A DNA stretch of 64,000 bases from Galaxea fascicularis (taxonomy: Eukaryota; Cnidaria; Anthozoa; Scleractinia; Euphylliidae). The notes beneath the pieces were generated by a model. That model had not been told where the DNA came from. It ran no database searches and worked only from the letters and a program-made list of their open reading frames with translations. Every line of letters begins with the position of its first letter. Position 1 is the stretch's first letter. Shown here piece by piece: positions 21,694-34,340 of this stretch. The translations under genes and the position numbers were made by a program. The stretch lies in contig OX419347.1 of NCBI GenBank assembly GCA_948470475.1, forward strand, positions 3,814,572 to 3,878,571. The letters run 5' to 3'.

Positions 21694-24600
21694 ATGAGGT
21701 TGCTGCTTCTCTTTGCCTTCTTACTTGCTAAAGGTAACATTTGACTACTTCGTTATGTTGAATGTCTTTTAATATATCCTTCACTAATTTGTTGGTCACT
21801 TGCTGTGTTTTTAAAAGCACCGGCTACTCCTTATAACTTTGTAAGTAAAACACTTTTGAATAGGGACTGGAGATAGATAAGTGTAATTTACGTTGCACTA
21901 GACACTTCCAACTCGTTGTCAGAAGTTGAAACGTTCAACTTTAGATTTTTCCAGTGAGCGCTCATTCGCGTATACGTAACCTGTTTGTGAAGTTTTATTC
22001 AAGCACTCCGATAGCAGTAGGCCTAGGAGTAGCAGTGACATTGACGAAAGAAGCCGAGTCGATCGACAAAAAGAGCTTTCTCTAGTGATACACAAATATT
22101 TCGATTGTATTGGGCTGAAGTAATTGAAAGTCTACTGGTAGTCATTTGTCTATGAAGATTATGAAGGCGGTCTACTAATTTCAGCCACAATCCATTTTTA
22201 ATTGTTCACAAAGTTTCTTGCCTAACTTTAGGGTTTGACATTTTATTATGCCTAAAATAATGAAGGGCTAACGCTCGAAACTTTGGCACTCGAATCTCCC
22301 CCGATCGTAAAACCAAATCCGTGTCCATACACCCCGACAGACGCAGCACCTCAAACGCTTTTTAGAAACTAACCCCATTTTACTTAACGCTTAGGTTGAG
22401 GACTTGACACCTTGGTCTGATCTTTCTATGTTGTCTTTTCGTTTCCTCTTATTGCAGGTATCAAGGAAGCAAAAGGTTTGTCAACTACATTTCTGTTGTT
22501 GGGAAACAAACTACGTCTTCCCCTCTTCCCCAACTGCAACCACGCAAATTTCGTTTAAGTTAATCACAAAAATAAGGATGAAATCAACCGATCTGATAGG
22601 ACCTGGCACACCTTTCTCGAAACCCCCCAAATTTTTTCGGGCCTATTTCAAGTACCGGGCCATAATTTCCTAAGTATCTTAAAAACGAAGAAATTTCCAG
22701 ACATGAAATTTTGCAACAAATCTGTCCTTTCCGCGGTATCTTGGAATAATGGTAAAAGACCAGCTTTTTGGAATAAGTGGATCGCAGTTTTAGAAATTAT
22801 TAAATGGCTTTTCGGGCCCGAAATGTTTTCGGGAGTTTCGCGAAACGGCCCCAACACGCTTCCCGCTGAATTCAAACTGGCTGTTTGAAGTGTTTTCTTT
22901 ATTGGGACTCAAGTTGCACCTTGCAAACAGTTGCAGAAATTTGTGAACAGAGAACTCTGTTGCAAAGTGATTGAGAAGCTATATTTCAGCATGAGCGTTG
23001 TTGATTCAATCAACCGGGATTGTAAAATTCTCAAACCACGATGTTTTGCGATGCTTTCTTCTTAGTTCTAATTTTGCGGAATGTTAAGTTATTCATCTGC
23101 CTTAAATTAAATTAAATTCTCTCCGATTTTTGCCCAACTGTTCGCCTTTTAGGGGGGGGGGGGCCCTTGCTGTTTATACTATAAATATACTAGAACCGTG
23201 AACTGTTTCCATAAACTTCTCATCACTGAAATTTGTTAACTTAGAAAATCTATAAATGCGACCTCTTATGAAATGAAAGTATGTTACCAAATACTATAAT
23301 AGCGCCTAATTGACAAGTTCCGTCTGTCACAAAGTTGAAATGTATTCATAGGCGTTGATATTCCTGGAGGAAGCTCGGACGTTTCGTAATTACTGTCCCT
23401 TCATCGGTTACAATAGACCTTTTCACGGTTTCTGACCCCATCTTGGTTGGGGTAAACACGGCTAAAATCACAGTGAAACTACTTCTATGAATTTCTCATC
23501 GCTGACGCTGCCTTGTTCACTCTCAGCTGATGCGTGAGGCAAATGAGCGTTACCACGAACCGACACGCGAACTTTCAGTTTATAATTAGAAAATCGATCT
23601 AAATGCGACCTATTACGAAATTAAAGTACGTTACTAACATCGCTTCAGTCATTGACAAGTAATGTTCAAAGTTAAAATGCATTCATGAGCGTTCCTGGAG
23701 AAAGCTCGGTGGTTTCGGAACTATTATCCCTTCATCGGTTGGTTCGATCGGAGGATGCACTGAAAATTAGGTTTCACGGTCACCACAACTGATCGCAGTC
23801 ACTCGATCGCAGCCGCGGTCGCGTTCGATTTTAGGTTGAAGAGTATTTTTTGATCAAGGAACACACAAAATGCTTGATCGATCGCATGATGATAAACCGA
23901 CAATGATGGCAAACTCAACAGTTCAAGATACTTGGTTTGCGTACGCTCGACAAGAAGCGTACTGACGAAACGCAAGGAAAAAAGTTCCCTAGCAAACAAT
24001 GAATAAAGCTAGTTAAAATACGTCTCGGTAAGAGCGTAAAATTTTCAAAGTCGCCAGAAACCAATCTTACAGAATTTGTCCAACTGTTGGCAAAGAAGAG
24101 TAAACTTGAAGTGTACTTGTAGTTTACACTGAACGGCAAAAAACCTGACTCAGTTGAGACGTTGATGAACGCTACCGACGCGGTAATCTCAATTCATTTG
24201 TCAGAGACATATTAAGATTGCGAGAAATAACTCACAATGAAATGTCACAAGTTACTGTATCCAACAGAAGTTTGTTTAGATATGAACGAAAAACTATTTG
24301 CCATCTGCCGATCTGCAAATATCCACAGCGATCGCACAGGAGCCGGGCTTATTTCACACACCAATGAATTCCATACAGGTTGTCCAGCCTTTAATCACTT
24401 ACGCCAGAAAAGTCCTTCCCAACGAAAGCCTACACTATACTCTTACTAAGCACATTACATAATCACCTCGGGGGTACTCAACAGATGTTTGGGTAGGGAG
24501 GTGTAACCCGGGCACTCAAATCCTGCCCCTGTAAGACACAAATCTCTAATCTCACTATCTTTTAGTAGTGTAATAAGCTGTAATTAAGTCAAGGGAAGCC

Positions 24601-27600
24601 CACCAATAACTGGCAGCTTGTAGTCAGGCTTCTATGAACAAACATCTAAGCTTGTCCTGTTTAAGCCATTAGGTCATGTAGCGATACCCTGTTTAAAAAC
24701 CATACCCTATCGGACCGGGCGTCCCCGCTAAGGCCATACAAGGGAGTACCCCCACCCTCACCCCCCCCCCGGGAAAATCTCCAACAGTACAGGTGAGATA
24801 AGTATTGCTAATGAAAGTTTCAATTAATCATTTTAGGAGACTGCTCTGGGCGGGAGCTTAACGTTGCCATTCTCGGCGACAGATCAAGGAGCTTAAAGAC
24901 AGCAGACCTTAGGACGCTGAGAGGATTCATCATCAGCGTAGTGAACAGACTTGGAGTGTCACCTGCAGGAAACCACTTTGGTATCACAGTAACAAGAGAG
25001 TGTGTGTGTGTGTGTGTGTTTTAGAGGGGGAAGTTCGGCTCAGAGACGTTACTCTAAAACAAAACTGAATGACTTGGATGCTTGGGAGAAATTTTGTACC
25101 TAAACAATAGTGGATCCAATCTCGTCTCACGACTTTGTTTATTTGTTTTTAATGATTGTTTTGAAATCAGTTTTATCCAAAAAATCTCCCTCCCCCATAA
25201 CCTGCAACGCATGCACAATTTAACTAGCGTAGCATATTATCTCAACCGAAGACATCAGTAGTGTAACATCTGCTGTATATAGGTAGGGTCCAGATCAATG
25301 CCCTTATGCAGTTACGCATCTGACAAGTGTTTTTTTGCAGCACAATAAGAGAAGAAAAGAAGATTAGCAATCCAGAAATATAACTGACCGTTCATGGTTT
25401 TCAGACTTAGTTTTACAATAATAATGGATGAATGGCCACGACTTAGTAGAAAAAGGTCGCTAGTATCGCTATGACTTTCTATCAAAACAGGTATCATTAC
25501 CTTCGGCCCTGGAGCATCTTTGGCTAACAGATTTACAGATTCAAGATACCAAAACAAGAAACAACTTACTCGGCTGATAAGGGATAAATTCAAGCGTATC
25601 GCAAAGAATTGGGGTACTCGCATAGATAAGGCGGAGAAAACTGCTCTCGACCAGCTGTTCACCGCTCAAAATGGAGAAGATAGGCCGAACACTACAAACG
25701 TCATGCTAATATTTACGGATGGAAAACCAACTGGACAACAGGAGAAAGACTTCACACCATTCGAGCAGCTTACATATGGACTTCAGGCAAGTTAGTCTAT
25801 GTCCAAGACAGTAGCCAGCCCCAGGGCTTCTAACACCCCGTATAAAGGGAACCTTCTATCTGTCCATGGCAAAATTGGGTGACATTTGCCTCAAATTTCT
25901 TAACTCGTCCCTAGGCCCCCAAGTTTAACCGAAAAACACAGCGAAAATGCCACTGATTTATTGAAGGGAAAATACACAAAATTTCGCACATTTATGAAGT
26001 ACTTTTCTGACCCAAACTGGGATTCCACTAGTTTGGCAAAGGAGAAAACTTGCATTTATATTTGCTTTTGGAACAGGGTTAGTGTGACAGTGATGCATGT
26101 ATAATAATGTATGGGGCTATGTGGAAATCTTTCCGAAAACTTTAATTCCTCGCCCTAAAATGTTTTTTTGGGCGAACATTACAGTGCTCACGGACATATG
26201 ACGAGCATTGTTTAGTAGCACGTTATCCTGGTGCTGTTTTCAGCTGGATAATTTATTTCAAATATTCGACAATGATTTCTGCACAGCCCCATACATTAAT
26301 TATGCAGGTGGAACCCCGCCATACGACCACCGCGTTTATGCAACTACCTCGTTATTACGACCAATTTTTTGTGGCCCAACATGCATAAGTCTACTTATTT
26401 TCTTATTTTGAAAGCCCCGTTAAAACGACTACTCCTTAATACGACCAAATTTTCATGACCCGACGATGGTTGTATTAACGGGTACCACTGTAAAAGCTTG
26501 CTCCCGTAGCACAACATACAAATTACCAGCCCATTGTACCGGTTGCGACAAATAACCCGTCAGCAAATAAAGAAAGCTGCATGAAGTCGAGTTCATAAAA
26601 CAAACCAAGCTTAATTAATTGACTGAACAACCACCACTTAATCTACGATACAAAATCTTTGAAAACATTAAAAATGTTATCTTACCTGCACTCGAAGCAA
26701 CGTGGCATGAACTACCATCAACATCAGCGTCAAAATTTCAATTCACACGTGCACATCTGCGGGATTTAATTAGTTGTAAAAATGGGAAGAATCACTGGTC
26801 TCGTACGGTTCTCACTATTTTTGTTCTTCTGTTTAGCCGAAGGTCCAATTTTCGTGCCACGCGTCAGACAAATTTGCGTCAGGTGTCTTGTTGCCGTCCG
26901 GTGAGACAATGTTCCAGTTCATCAGAAGAAACTGAAATTGTGTTTTCATTTTGATCAAATTCCAACATGGCGCCGTTGTTTTGGTAATTTGAAATTCCGC
27001 TTCCTTCGGCTGGCACAGTCAATGTTAGAGCCATTCCATCCGCTTTAACCAGGTGATTTAAACAAGTTTTAGAAACAACCTGGCCATTTTCACCAGTTCA
27101 CAGCATATCATGGAGTACAAGCTTGTGAAATCTTCTCGGGCTAGCTTCATTGAATAATGATTTATTCAACTTTGCCCAGAAACGTTGCAACCGGCAGGTT
27201 TTCCCGCTCTTTTTGTTTAGTCACGTGATCGGCAAAAGTTTCCTTGTTCGATTTTCTTTTTCTTTGACTTGCTTTGTTTTAATCTGTTGTTCATATTCTC
27301 AATTATTTGTCGTGGAGTTTTTAATAAAACAATAATTCTACTCGGGCTTATTGGATATGAAATAACTTTTGCCAACAAGGCGCCACGCGTCACGTTGATT
27401 ATAACTTACTTAATCCGTCGCACTCTCATGGAATAATTATCAATTACCAATCAAATATTTAACAGAATTGAATCGCCTGCACTTTATTACGAAGCTATGT
27501 TTTTCCATCGAAAACATTTAAGTTGCCAACCAAGTTCTGTCGTTATCGATACCAAAACAATATTCGATACAATGGCATCGATATTTTGGTTTCTCTGAAA

Positions 27601-29080
27601 AATTAATCTTGATCATAGCATGTTATTGTTGTTTGGTTCGTTTTTACATACATTACTCAACCCATTTGACGAAAGCTTTTTTTTCTCCTGGGTAAATTGC
27701 ATTTTGTTATTTCAATTAATTTACCGTTTTATTGTCAGAAAACAGACTTTTTCCTCAATTATATAACATACATGTTAACCTTGAATAAGCTGTTGCTGCT
27801 TCACTCCAACGGTCTATCGCAGCCAAGCATCTAAAACACGTTTTATACCCGTATAAAGCCAGGGGGCAACTTTGAAAGTCGCAGTAGAAGTGATTGAAGA
27901 TGGCGCCCCAGTGTGCAAAGATATCAATTATTTTTAAAAGCTGATCTAAAGATATTAGCTTTCCGGCGTTTTCATTGGCTAAGTGGTTGCAGGCTATGCA
28001 CTCATTTATTTCCGGTTTTAGCAGGATGTCACGAAAAATTCTATCTTTGCTGCGTGACAGAGATGGAGATTGAGAGGGAGAAAATAGGAAGTGGAATACA
28101 AGGGAATGGGAGCGGGGTCTCCGAGTTTTGATTAAGCAATACCCTAATCCTTATTCTAACGCGCTTCCTTCTTAAAGAGGAAAAAAGTCAATATAGTTGC
28201 TGTTGGAATTGGAAAGAAAGTGAACCAGGATGGATTGAAGACCATTGTTGGAAGTAGGGGTGAAGTGATTATGGTGAAGTCGTTTGCAAGCCTGATGACC
28301 CGATTGACAGAAATCCTCAACAAGGCATGTGGTGAGGAGCCGATTCCCATTGCGGTTTACAAACTATTTTATCAATTTTAAATAAGTTTCGTTGCATGTT
28401 ACTAAGCCTGTTCTAGGCGTTCAGGCAGTAAACGGGGCACGATAGTACAGGCAGAACGACGCGAGACACGCGAAAATGAAGCGATGAAAAATTGAGGGGA
28501 AGGGCGGGGGTGGGCTTGGGACGGTCGTCACCCCAGTCCTCACTCAATTTTCTAATTCTCTTTCTCCGTCTCGTTCGTGCGCCTCCACTATCTGACAGCC
28601 TGGAACAGCCAACATGGTTACTTAGTTAATCCGAATCTAATCGAAGTGTAATCATTACCTTCGTCGAAAAAGAAAAACAAAAAGCAAGAACAAAAACAAA
28701 ACAAAAAACTCTCCAAAAACGTCTCACTTTTGTAGCTAAACTGTTATGTACGTAAGGACGTAAAACAAGATTGAGCAAAAGGTTGCCTCGATAGGATCAC
28801 AGTATAACTGAACACTCGGAACTGTTTAAACACCCGGCTTTCGCGCAATTGAAAGCAGGTGTCAACTTTCTAGCAAAGGAAGGAATAGATATAAAGGGTA
28901 GGAAGCGACCAAAAAGGGGAAGTAGAAGAGGGTCACGGAAGATCTACGTGTGGCAACATAAGGTACGACAGGATTTCAATTTTTAAAATGTTATCCAATA
29001 CGCCATCTTGGAGATGGATTGCCCTTTCTTTATAAATAGTAGCAGCAGCAACAGTGGTGGTAGTAGTAGCAGTAGCCAGT

Positions 29081-29112
<32 letters not shown>

Positions 29113-29116
29113 TAGT

Positions 29117-29151
<35 letters not shown>

Positions 29152-29260
29152 CAGCAGCAGCGGCAGTAGTAGTAGTAGTAGCAGTAGCAGCAGCAGCAGT
29201 AGCAGCAGCAGCAGCAGTAGCAGCAGCAGTAGTAGTAGCAGCAGCAGCAGCAGTAGCAGT

Positions 29261-29319
<59 letters not shown>

Positions 29320-32300
29320 CAGTTAGTTGCTGTAGAAGTGGTGGTGGTAAAAATGGTGGTAGTGTTAACATTATTAGTACACCCTGTTATCTGTTCATAT
29401 CTTTTTGTTCTTTTTCTTGAAGCAATTAATGGTGGCTACACTGATTGGTCCGTTTCTGAGTGCAGTGTGACATGTGGGGGAGGAACAAAGACATTTACAA
29501 GAACCTGCACCAATCCCCGGCCATCCAACGGTGGAAAGAACTGCAGTGGACTGGGACCAGCTCAAAAGACACAGGAGTGTAACACGCAGGGATGCCGTAA
29601 GTTGTCCTGTGGCTCTTTGAAGAGGAAAGGAAAAATGACTTACATGATCACTAGAACGTATAGGGCGTGACACCTTCGATTTTAACGAACAATATCATGA
29701 GGTTTAATTTGAGTCTGTTGCTTTTTCTGAATAAAGTTAAACATTTCCATAAATAAAAGAGTTGAAAAATATTAATACGGCAAGTTGTGTTGTCAGTGTA
29801 CTTATAACCTTTTACCATATCGCTAGCATTAGTTTCGCCGAAAGGCATTTCCATAAAAAACGACCATAGGTTACTTTCTATTCATTCATAATCTTGAACT
29901 GACTTTCTTGAGCTAACTTCATCTTTTTAACCAGCAATTGACGGTGGCTACTCTGATTGGTCCGTTTCTGAGTGCAGTGTGACGTGTGGAGGAGGATCAC
30001 AGACACTCACACGAACCTGCACCAATCCCCGGCCATCCAACGGTGGAAAGAACTGCAGTGGACTGGGACCAGCGAAAAAGACTGAAGCGTGTAACACACA
30101 GGGATGCCGTAAGTATCTATGTGGTTCCGTAGAGAGACAATGAAAAATGACTTACATGTTTCTCAGAACGTACAGGGCTAGACCCCTTCGATTTTAACAG
30201 TTGGCATCACGAGGTTTAATTTTCGTCTTTTGCCCTTCCTTAGTAAAGTTTAACGATCCCATAAACAAAGAGTCAGTTAATATCACATAACAAGCTGTGT
30301 TGTATGCTTATCAACTTTGCCTTATTTTACCTATACCATTTCGGTGGCATTACCTTTCGCAGGAAGGCATATCCTTAAAAGAATCATAAGTCTTAATCTA
30401 TTCAATCAAAATCTTGAAGCTAGCTTTCTCTTTGTAACCAGCAATTGACGGAGGCTACACTGATTGGTCTGTTTCTGAGTGCAGTGTGACGTGTGGAGAA
30501 GGATCACAGACACTCACACGAAACTGCACCAACCCCCCACCATCCAACGGTGGAAAGAACTGCAGTGGACTGGGACCGGCTCAAAAGACACAAGAGTGTA
30601 ACATGCAGGGATGCCGTATGTTTTTATGTCGCTCTTTAAAGAGGAAACGAAAAATGACTTATATGATTACCAGAACGAAGAGGGCTAGGCACCCTGAGTT
30701 TAATTTTAGATTTCTGACTTTTCTTATAAAGTAAAACTGTGCCATAAGAAAGGGTTAGTAATTATTCATAAAACAAGTTGTGCAGTGCTCTTATCAACTT
30801 TGCCTTGTTTTATATATACCTTTTCCATAACATTTATTTCGCAGTAGGGCATATCCTTAAAACGATCATAGGTCCCTTGCTATTGACTCAAAATCTTAAA
30901 GCAAACTTCCTCTTTTTAACCAGCAATTGACGGTGGCTACTCTGATTGGTCCGTTTCTGAGTGCAGTGTGACGTGTGGAGGAGGATCACAGACACTCACA
31001 CGAACCTGCACCAATCCCCGGCCATCCAACGGTGGAAAGAACTGCAGTGGACTGGGACCAGCCCAAAAGACACAAGAGTGTAACACACAGGACTGCCGTA
31101 CGTTTTAAACAACTATATTTCTCAAAATGGGTCGGAAACAAAAAGTGTTTTAATTGTTGAATTTTAATTCCAACCATTTTTTGGATCAATCAATCAATCA
31201 ATCAAGAATCAACTTTAAGGAAGTCTCGAGATGGCCTTACGAGATTGTGGAAAAGAAGAAAATTGAGTTACTCGCGTATCGGTCCTAAATTTACCACAGG
31301 GGCACCCAACGACACGTTTCGGTAGATATCTGCTCGGTGGAGGGTAGCTCGCCTTTGGTTTTCGGCGTCGATCAAAGAGTGCACTCGAATTTTCGTACCT
31401 GAAACGTGGCCTAAAAGTTTCACAATAGGCAAATAATAGCCCTTAACGTTCTCGGAGGGCTCACATTTGCTGTTTTTAGCAATCGCAAAGTATTTGCGAT
31501 AGAGTGGTCGCTCTGAAAAGAGGCGACAGCTTGTTTGTGTGACGAGCCATAAGAATGTCTTCCTAGTTGGAGACGACAACTTGTAACAGGAGTGATTAGG
31601 CACTATGTAAAATGTTATCATTATCATCATCACCATCACCACCACCATCACCACCACCATCATCATCATCATCACCACCACCATCACCACCACCACCATC
31701 ACCATCACCATCACCACCACCATCATCATCATCAACATCACCATCACCACCATCACCACCATCCTCACCATCACTATCATCATCATCAACAACATCAACA
31801 TTATTATTTTCTTTACGACAGCTCCACCTTGTACCGCTGGCCTGGATATTGGAATTGTCCTCGACAAATCAAAGAGCGTTAAGATACCCAACCTCATAAC
31901 TGTCATCACTTTCTTGGGAAACCTGATTGAGAAATTCCACCCTGCTCCAGAGGCTGATCACTTTGGATTGATCACGTTTCACAATACTGCTACTCTGGCA
32001 TTTGACTTCGCAGACACAAGGTACCACGAAAAGGACGCTTTGCTGAATAGAATCGCTAACGAACCCGTTAAGCTGGAACTGCAAACACGTACTGACCTGG
32101 CCTTGAGAAAGGCCAGGGACAAGCTCTTCACTAATGCTGGCGGAGACAGACCTGACAAACCCAATATTATGATTGTGCTTACTGATGGAAAACCGACAAA
32201 ACTGACCGGGAACCAATTCCGGATCTTCGCAGAGGGCATTTCAAAGGAATTTAAGGTTCAAGGCTTGTCTTTTAGCAAAAATACATGTCAGTCGAGTTTT

Positions 32301-33123
32301 TAACGATTCAACGTACAACTACACAATCACTGTTTAGGTGAAAATTGGCCTTACGGGTTATTGGTTACCTATTTATTCTTTATAGTTTATTCCCTTTTTT
32401 GTAGTTGCAAGAGTCTTGTTTATTCCCTAAAAATTTGTTTTGTTTTGATTCTCCTCGCTAATTTCTGTGGCTCGCTTTTTATACCCTCCTTTCTCTTTAA
32501 ATCCAGTTCATCACTTCCGTGTGAACAGAGCATAGATATTGCACGGTTCCGTGCGAACAAAATGCACGGTCAAATTTTTCAACCGGTAGAAAATTTGTCC
32601 GATACGGTGTGAATGTAGCCTACATCCAACAAGTAGCAACTTTCATTTGAGCAACGAATGGTAATTGAGTTTGCCTTGGTTGCGTATTATTTCGCTCTGT
32701 GATTGGTCAGCGAAACTCACGCCACTTTCTCAACCAATGAGAAGGAAAACCAAAACAAGTCGCGACTTACACGCGTGTATTTTCCCGCGCTTAGTGTCGG
32801 CTTCATGACTGGCTCATTGTACTGTTTAAGTCCGTTGTGATTGGCTGGATTAATAGCGTTGGTTTTAGTTCGACGACATTCAATTTAAAACTTCTCCAGA
32901 ACTAAAAATTCAGTGAAGCATGGTTTACAAGCCACAAATAAGTTTATCGTTTGGTTAACTTTCCAGGAGAAGCACGTCAACATTGTTGCTGTTGGTATCG
33001 GGCCTGGAATCAATAAGTTGGTTCTCCAGCAGATTGCGGGGGTAGGGAACCCCGTGGTAGAGGTGAAGGATTTCTCTCAACTGCAAAATATGATTGAGAC
33101 AATCAAAGCATCTGCTTGTTCAG
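21694..33123 (+). CDS. Secreted VWA-(TSP1)4-VWA protein, coadhesin-like
   Basis: Exons: 21694-21733, 22458-22475, 24837-24980, 25491-25786, 28178-28331, 29423-29596, 29935-30108, 30442-30615, 30924-31097, 31822-32255, 32967-33123; all phases join. The start [14 protein letters not shown] is a signal peptide. VWA1 (about residues 20-217) has DRSRS, GTRID and FTDGKP; VWA2 (about 450-645) has DKSKS, RTD and LTDGKP, so both metal-binding MIDAS sites look intact. Between lie four 58-residue TSP1 repeats ([13 protein letters not shown], six Cys). This matches coral coadhesin-type matrix proteins, which take part in adhesion and the skeletal organic matrix. The last visible exon ends at a phase-1 donor. 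If not spliced, it reads on to a stop at 33155 (656 aa). The true 3' end is unresolved. Confidence 0.8.
22600..22870. mobile_element. MITE-like repeat with TTCGGGCC ends, intron 2
   Basis: CTTTCTCGAAAC...TTTTTTCGGGCC at the left faces CGGGCCCGAAA...GTTTCGCGAAAC at the right in inverted orientation. The arms are diverged. It lies in intron 2 of the VWA/TSP1 gene. Confidence 0.4.
23190..23750. repeat. Two diverged tandem copies of a sequence near 300 bp
   Basis: TTCTCATC(A/G)CTGA, AATGCGACCT(C/A)TTA, GTTGAAATGTATTCAT and CCTGGAG(G/A)AAGCTCGG followed by CCCTTCATCGGTT occur in the same order twice, about 310-350 bases apart. No coding sense is seen. It lies in intron 2. Confidence 0.5.
24468..24753. 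mobile_element. Possible MITE bounded by GGGGGTACTC
   Basis: GGGGGTACTC at the left and GAGTACCCCC at the right are inverted, with GGGTAGGG and GATACCCTG motifs inside. It lies in intron 2 just before the first VWA exon. The target duplication is unclear. Confidence 0.4.
25000..25020 (+). repeat. (GT)n microsatellite
   Basis: A perfect GT run just after the donor of the first VWA exon. Confidence 0.9.
26300..26490 (-). mobile_element. Pogo/Tigger-type transposon end
   Basis: Read on the minus strand it begins CAGTGGTACCCGTTAATAC, directly preceded by TA, the Tc1/mariner/pogo target site. It continues with repeated TTGGTCGTATTA and TAACGGGGCTTTC motifs. Only one end is recognised; no transposase is nearby. 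It lies in intron 4 of the VWA/TSP1 gene. Confidence 0.5.
29041..29326 (+). repeat. (AGC/AGT)n microsatellite
   Basis: An almost pure trinucleotide array of AGC and AGT units, about 285 bp, ending roughly 95 bases before the acceptor of the first TSP1 exon. Open frames through it (poly-Ser, poly-Ala/Thr) are artefacts of the repeat. Confidence 0.95.
31268..31600. other. Unidentified intronic segment with an open minus frame
   Basis: The minus strand is open through this segment (containing [20 protein letters not shown] and [20 protein letters not shown]) until the neighbouring microsatellite. It does not resemble a domain I recognise. It may be a piece of a transposon. It lies in the intron between the fourth TSP1 exon and VWA2, on the opposite strand. 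Confidence 0.3.
31616..31795 (+). repeat. (CAT/CAC)n microsatellite
   Basis: An array of CAT and CAC trinucleotides ending about 26 bases before the acceptor of the second VWA exon. Poly-His, poly-Pro/Ser and poly-Met/Val frames through it are not genes. Confidence 0.95.
32660..32890. repeat. Dispersed repeat rich in CCAAT boxes, copy 1
   Basis: GTGATTGGT, CGCCACTTTCTCAACCAATGAGAA, ATTTTCCCGCGCTT and GTGATTGGC occur in order. The same order is seen at 34145-34340 and 46265-46500. It lies in the last visible intron of the VWA/TSP1 gene. Confidence 0.55.
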
Positions 33124-33155
33124 GTAGGTTCAATCAGTGTATCAAGAGAGGATAA

Positions 33156-34144
33156 AGGTCCTTTATCCTCTCTTGGAGAATTATTAACAAATTCGAAAAC
33201 AACTTAGATTAACGCAACTCTCTATGGGATATGTAGTAACAACCGGAGTCAACCCGTGATTTCCTGTACTGTTGACATGTATTGGGGTTTAAAGTGGTGT
33301 ACATGTGATCTGAATACTGTGCTGGGATTGGTTTGCACCCTCATGAACTGTAATTAATGAATTTTACAATGGTTGTTATATGTTGGATGAGCAGTGAGAA
33401 ATCAGCCCGGCTAAACGGGTTTTAAACTAGTCCTTAGTCTTTGGTTGATTTTTACATCCATGCTTACAATGAACAGAATATCATCGCTGGCATTCAATTG
33501 AATGCGTGTCCTTGAAACTGGCACTTCCAACACAGAGCAAGAGTGCCACTTGAATTTGTAGTTACAAAACATGTTTGTATTTGGAGTGGTTAGAGTGACG
33601 AAGGCCCTCCGTTCATCAAGGGACTAAGGATCTCAACGGTTTGTGTTTTGCAGAATGAAGAACTAGGACAAAGCTTCTTCCGACTGGGGATCTGTGGGTG
33701 ACTAGTTGGGACTAGTTTCGTAGAAACATAGATTGAACCTTAGGAGTTTAATAGTCATTAATGTCAGAGAGAATTCAACAAAAGCATAAAATGCATTGCT
33801 TGTGTCTAACAATGGATTTTAAAATGAGGGAGGTTATAGTGGTCTTAGCCATAAAGTAAATTGACTTGAATCTTGGGCCCTTTTATAGCGTGTTTTTGCC
33901 AATATGAAACAATCGCAAATGTTTGATAAAGCGTTTCTCAGTCGTGTCGAAAGTAATGCAAGTTTGCTTTGGATTTGCTTTCATAACAAGTGAACTACGA
34001 TCGTCCTGGCGAGTGTAATCCTGAGGACTGGTTAAGGTGACATTGACTGACTTTTCGACAATCTGAGCGGAAGTCATCGTTAGAGTCAAGTCATTTGTGA
34101 ACGTCAGTAGGAGCTGTCAGTAGGTGGTATAAGTTCTCTGATCG
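33156..34144. other. Possible 3' region of the VWA/TSP1 gene; no further exon recognised
   Basis: If the gene ends by read-through at 33155, this is its 3' UTR and flank. No clear AATAAA follows closely, and no TSP1, VWA or other domain exon is visible on the plus strand. Confidence 0.35.
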
Positions 34145-34340
34145 TTAATGTTATTGGTCGCTCTACGATTGGTTGAAAAAACTATTGCCACTTTCTCAAC
34201 CAATGAGAAGCAAGCCATAAACAAATCATTACTTGCGCGTGCACAATTCCCCGCATTTGGTACAAGTTTACATTTGATCGCTTTGAACTTTAATTGGATG
34301 GTTACGCACTTTGTGATTGGCGAGTTACTCTTTCGGGCAA
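34145..34340. repeat. Dispersed repeat rich in CCAAT boxes, copy 2
   Basis: Shares TTGCCACTTTCTCAACCAAT, the ACTTGCGCGTGCACAATTCC block and GTGATTGGCG with the copies at 32660 and 46265, at a diverged level. Confidence 0.55.

Noticed and set aside
21822..21844. Possible microexon CACCGGCTACTCC... between exons 1 and 2 of the VWA/TSP1 gene
   Set aside because: It has AG and GT borders but its length breaks the phase between the flanking exons.
26619..26954. 111-codon plus-strand frame in intron 4 of the VWA/TSP1 gene
   Set aside because: No domain, no splice context, and composition like the flanking intron.
29030..29371. Open frames coding poly-Ser and poly-Ala/Thr on both strands
   Set aside because: They are translations of the AGC/AGT microsatellite and have no surrounding gene structure.
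31592..31909. Open frames coding poly-His, poly-Pro/Ser and poly-Met/Val
   Set aside because: Translation of the CAT/CAC microsatellite inside an intron.
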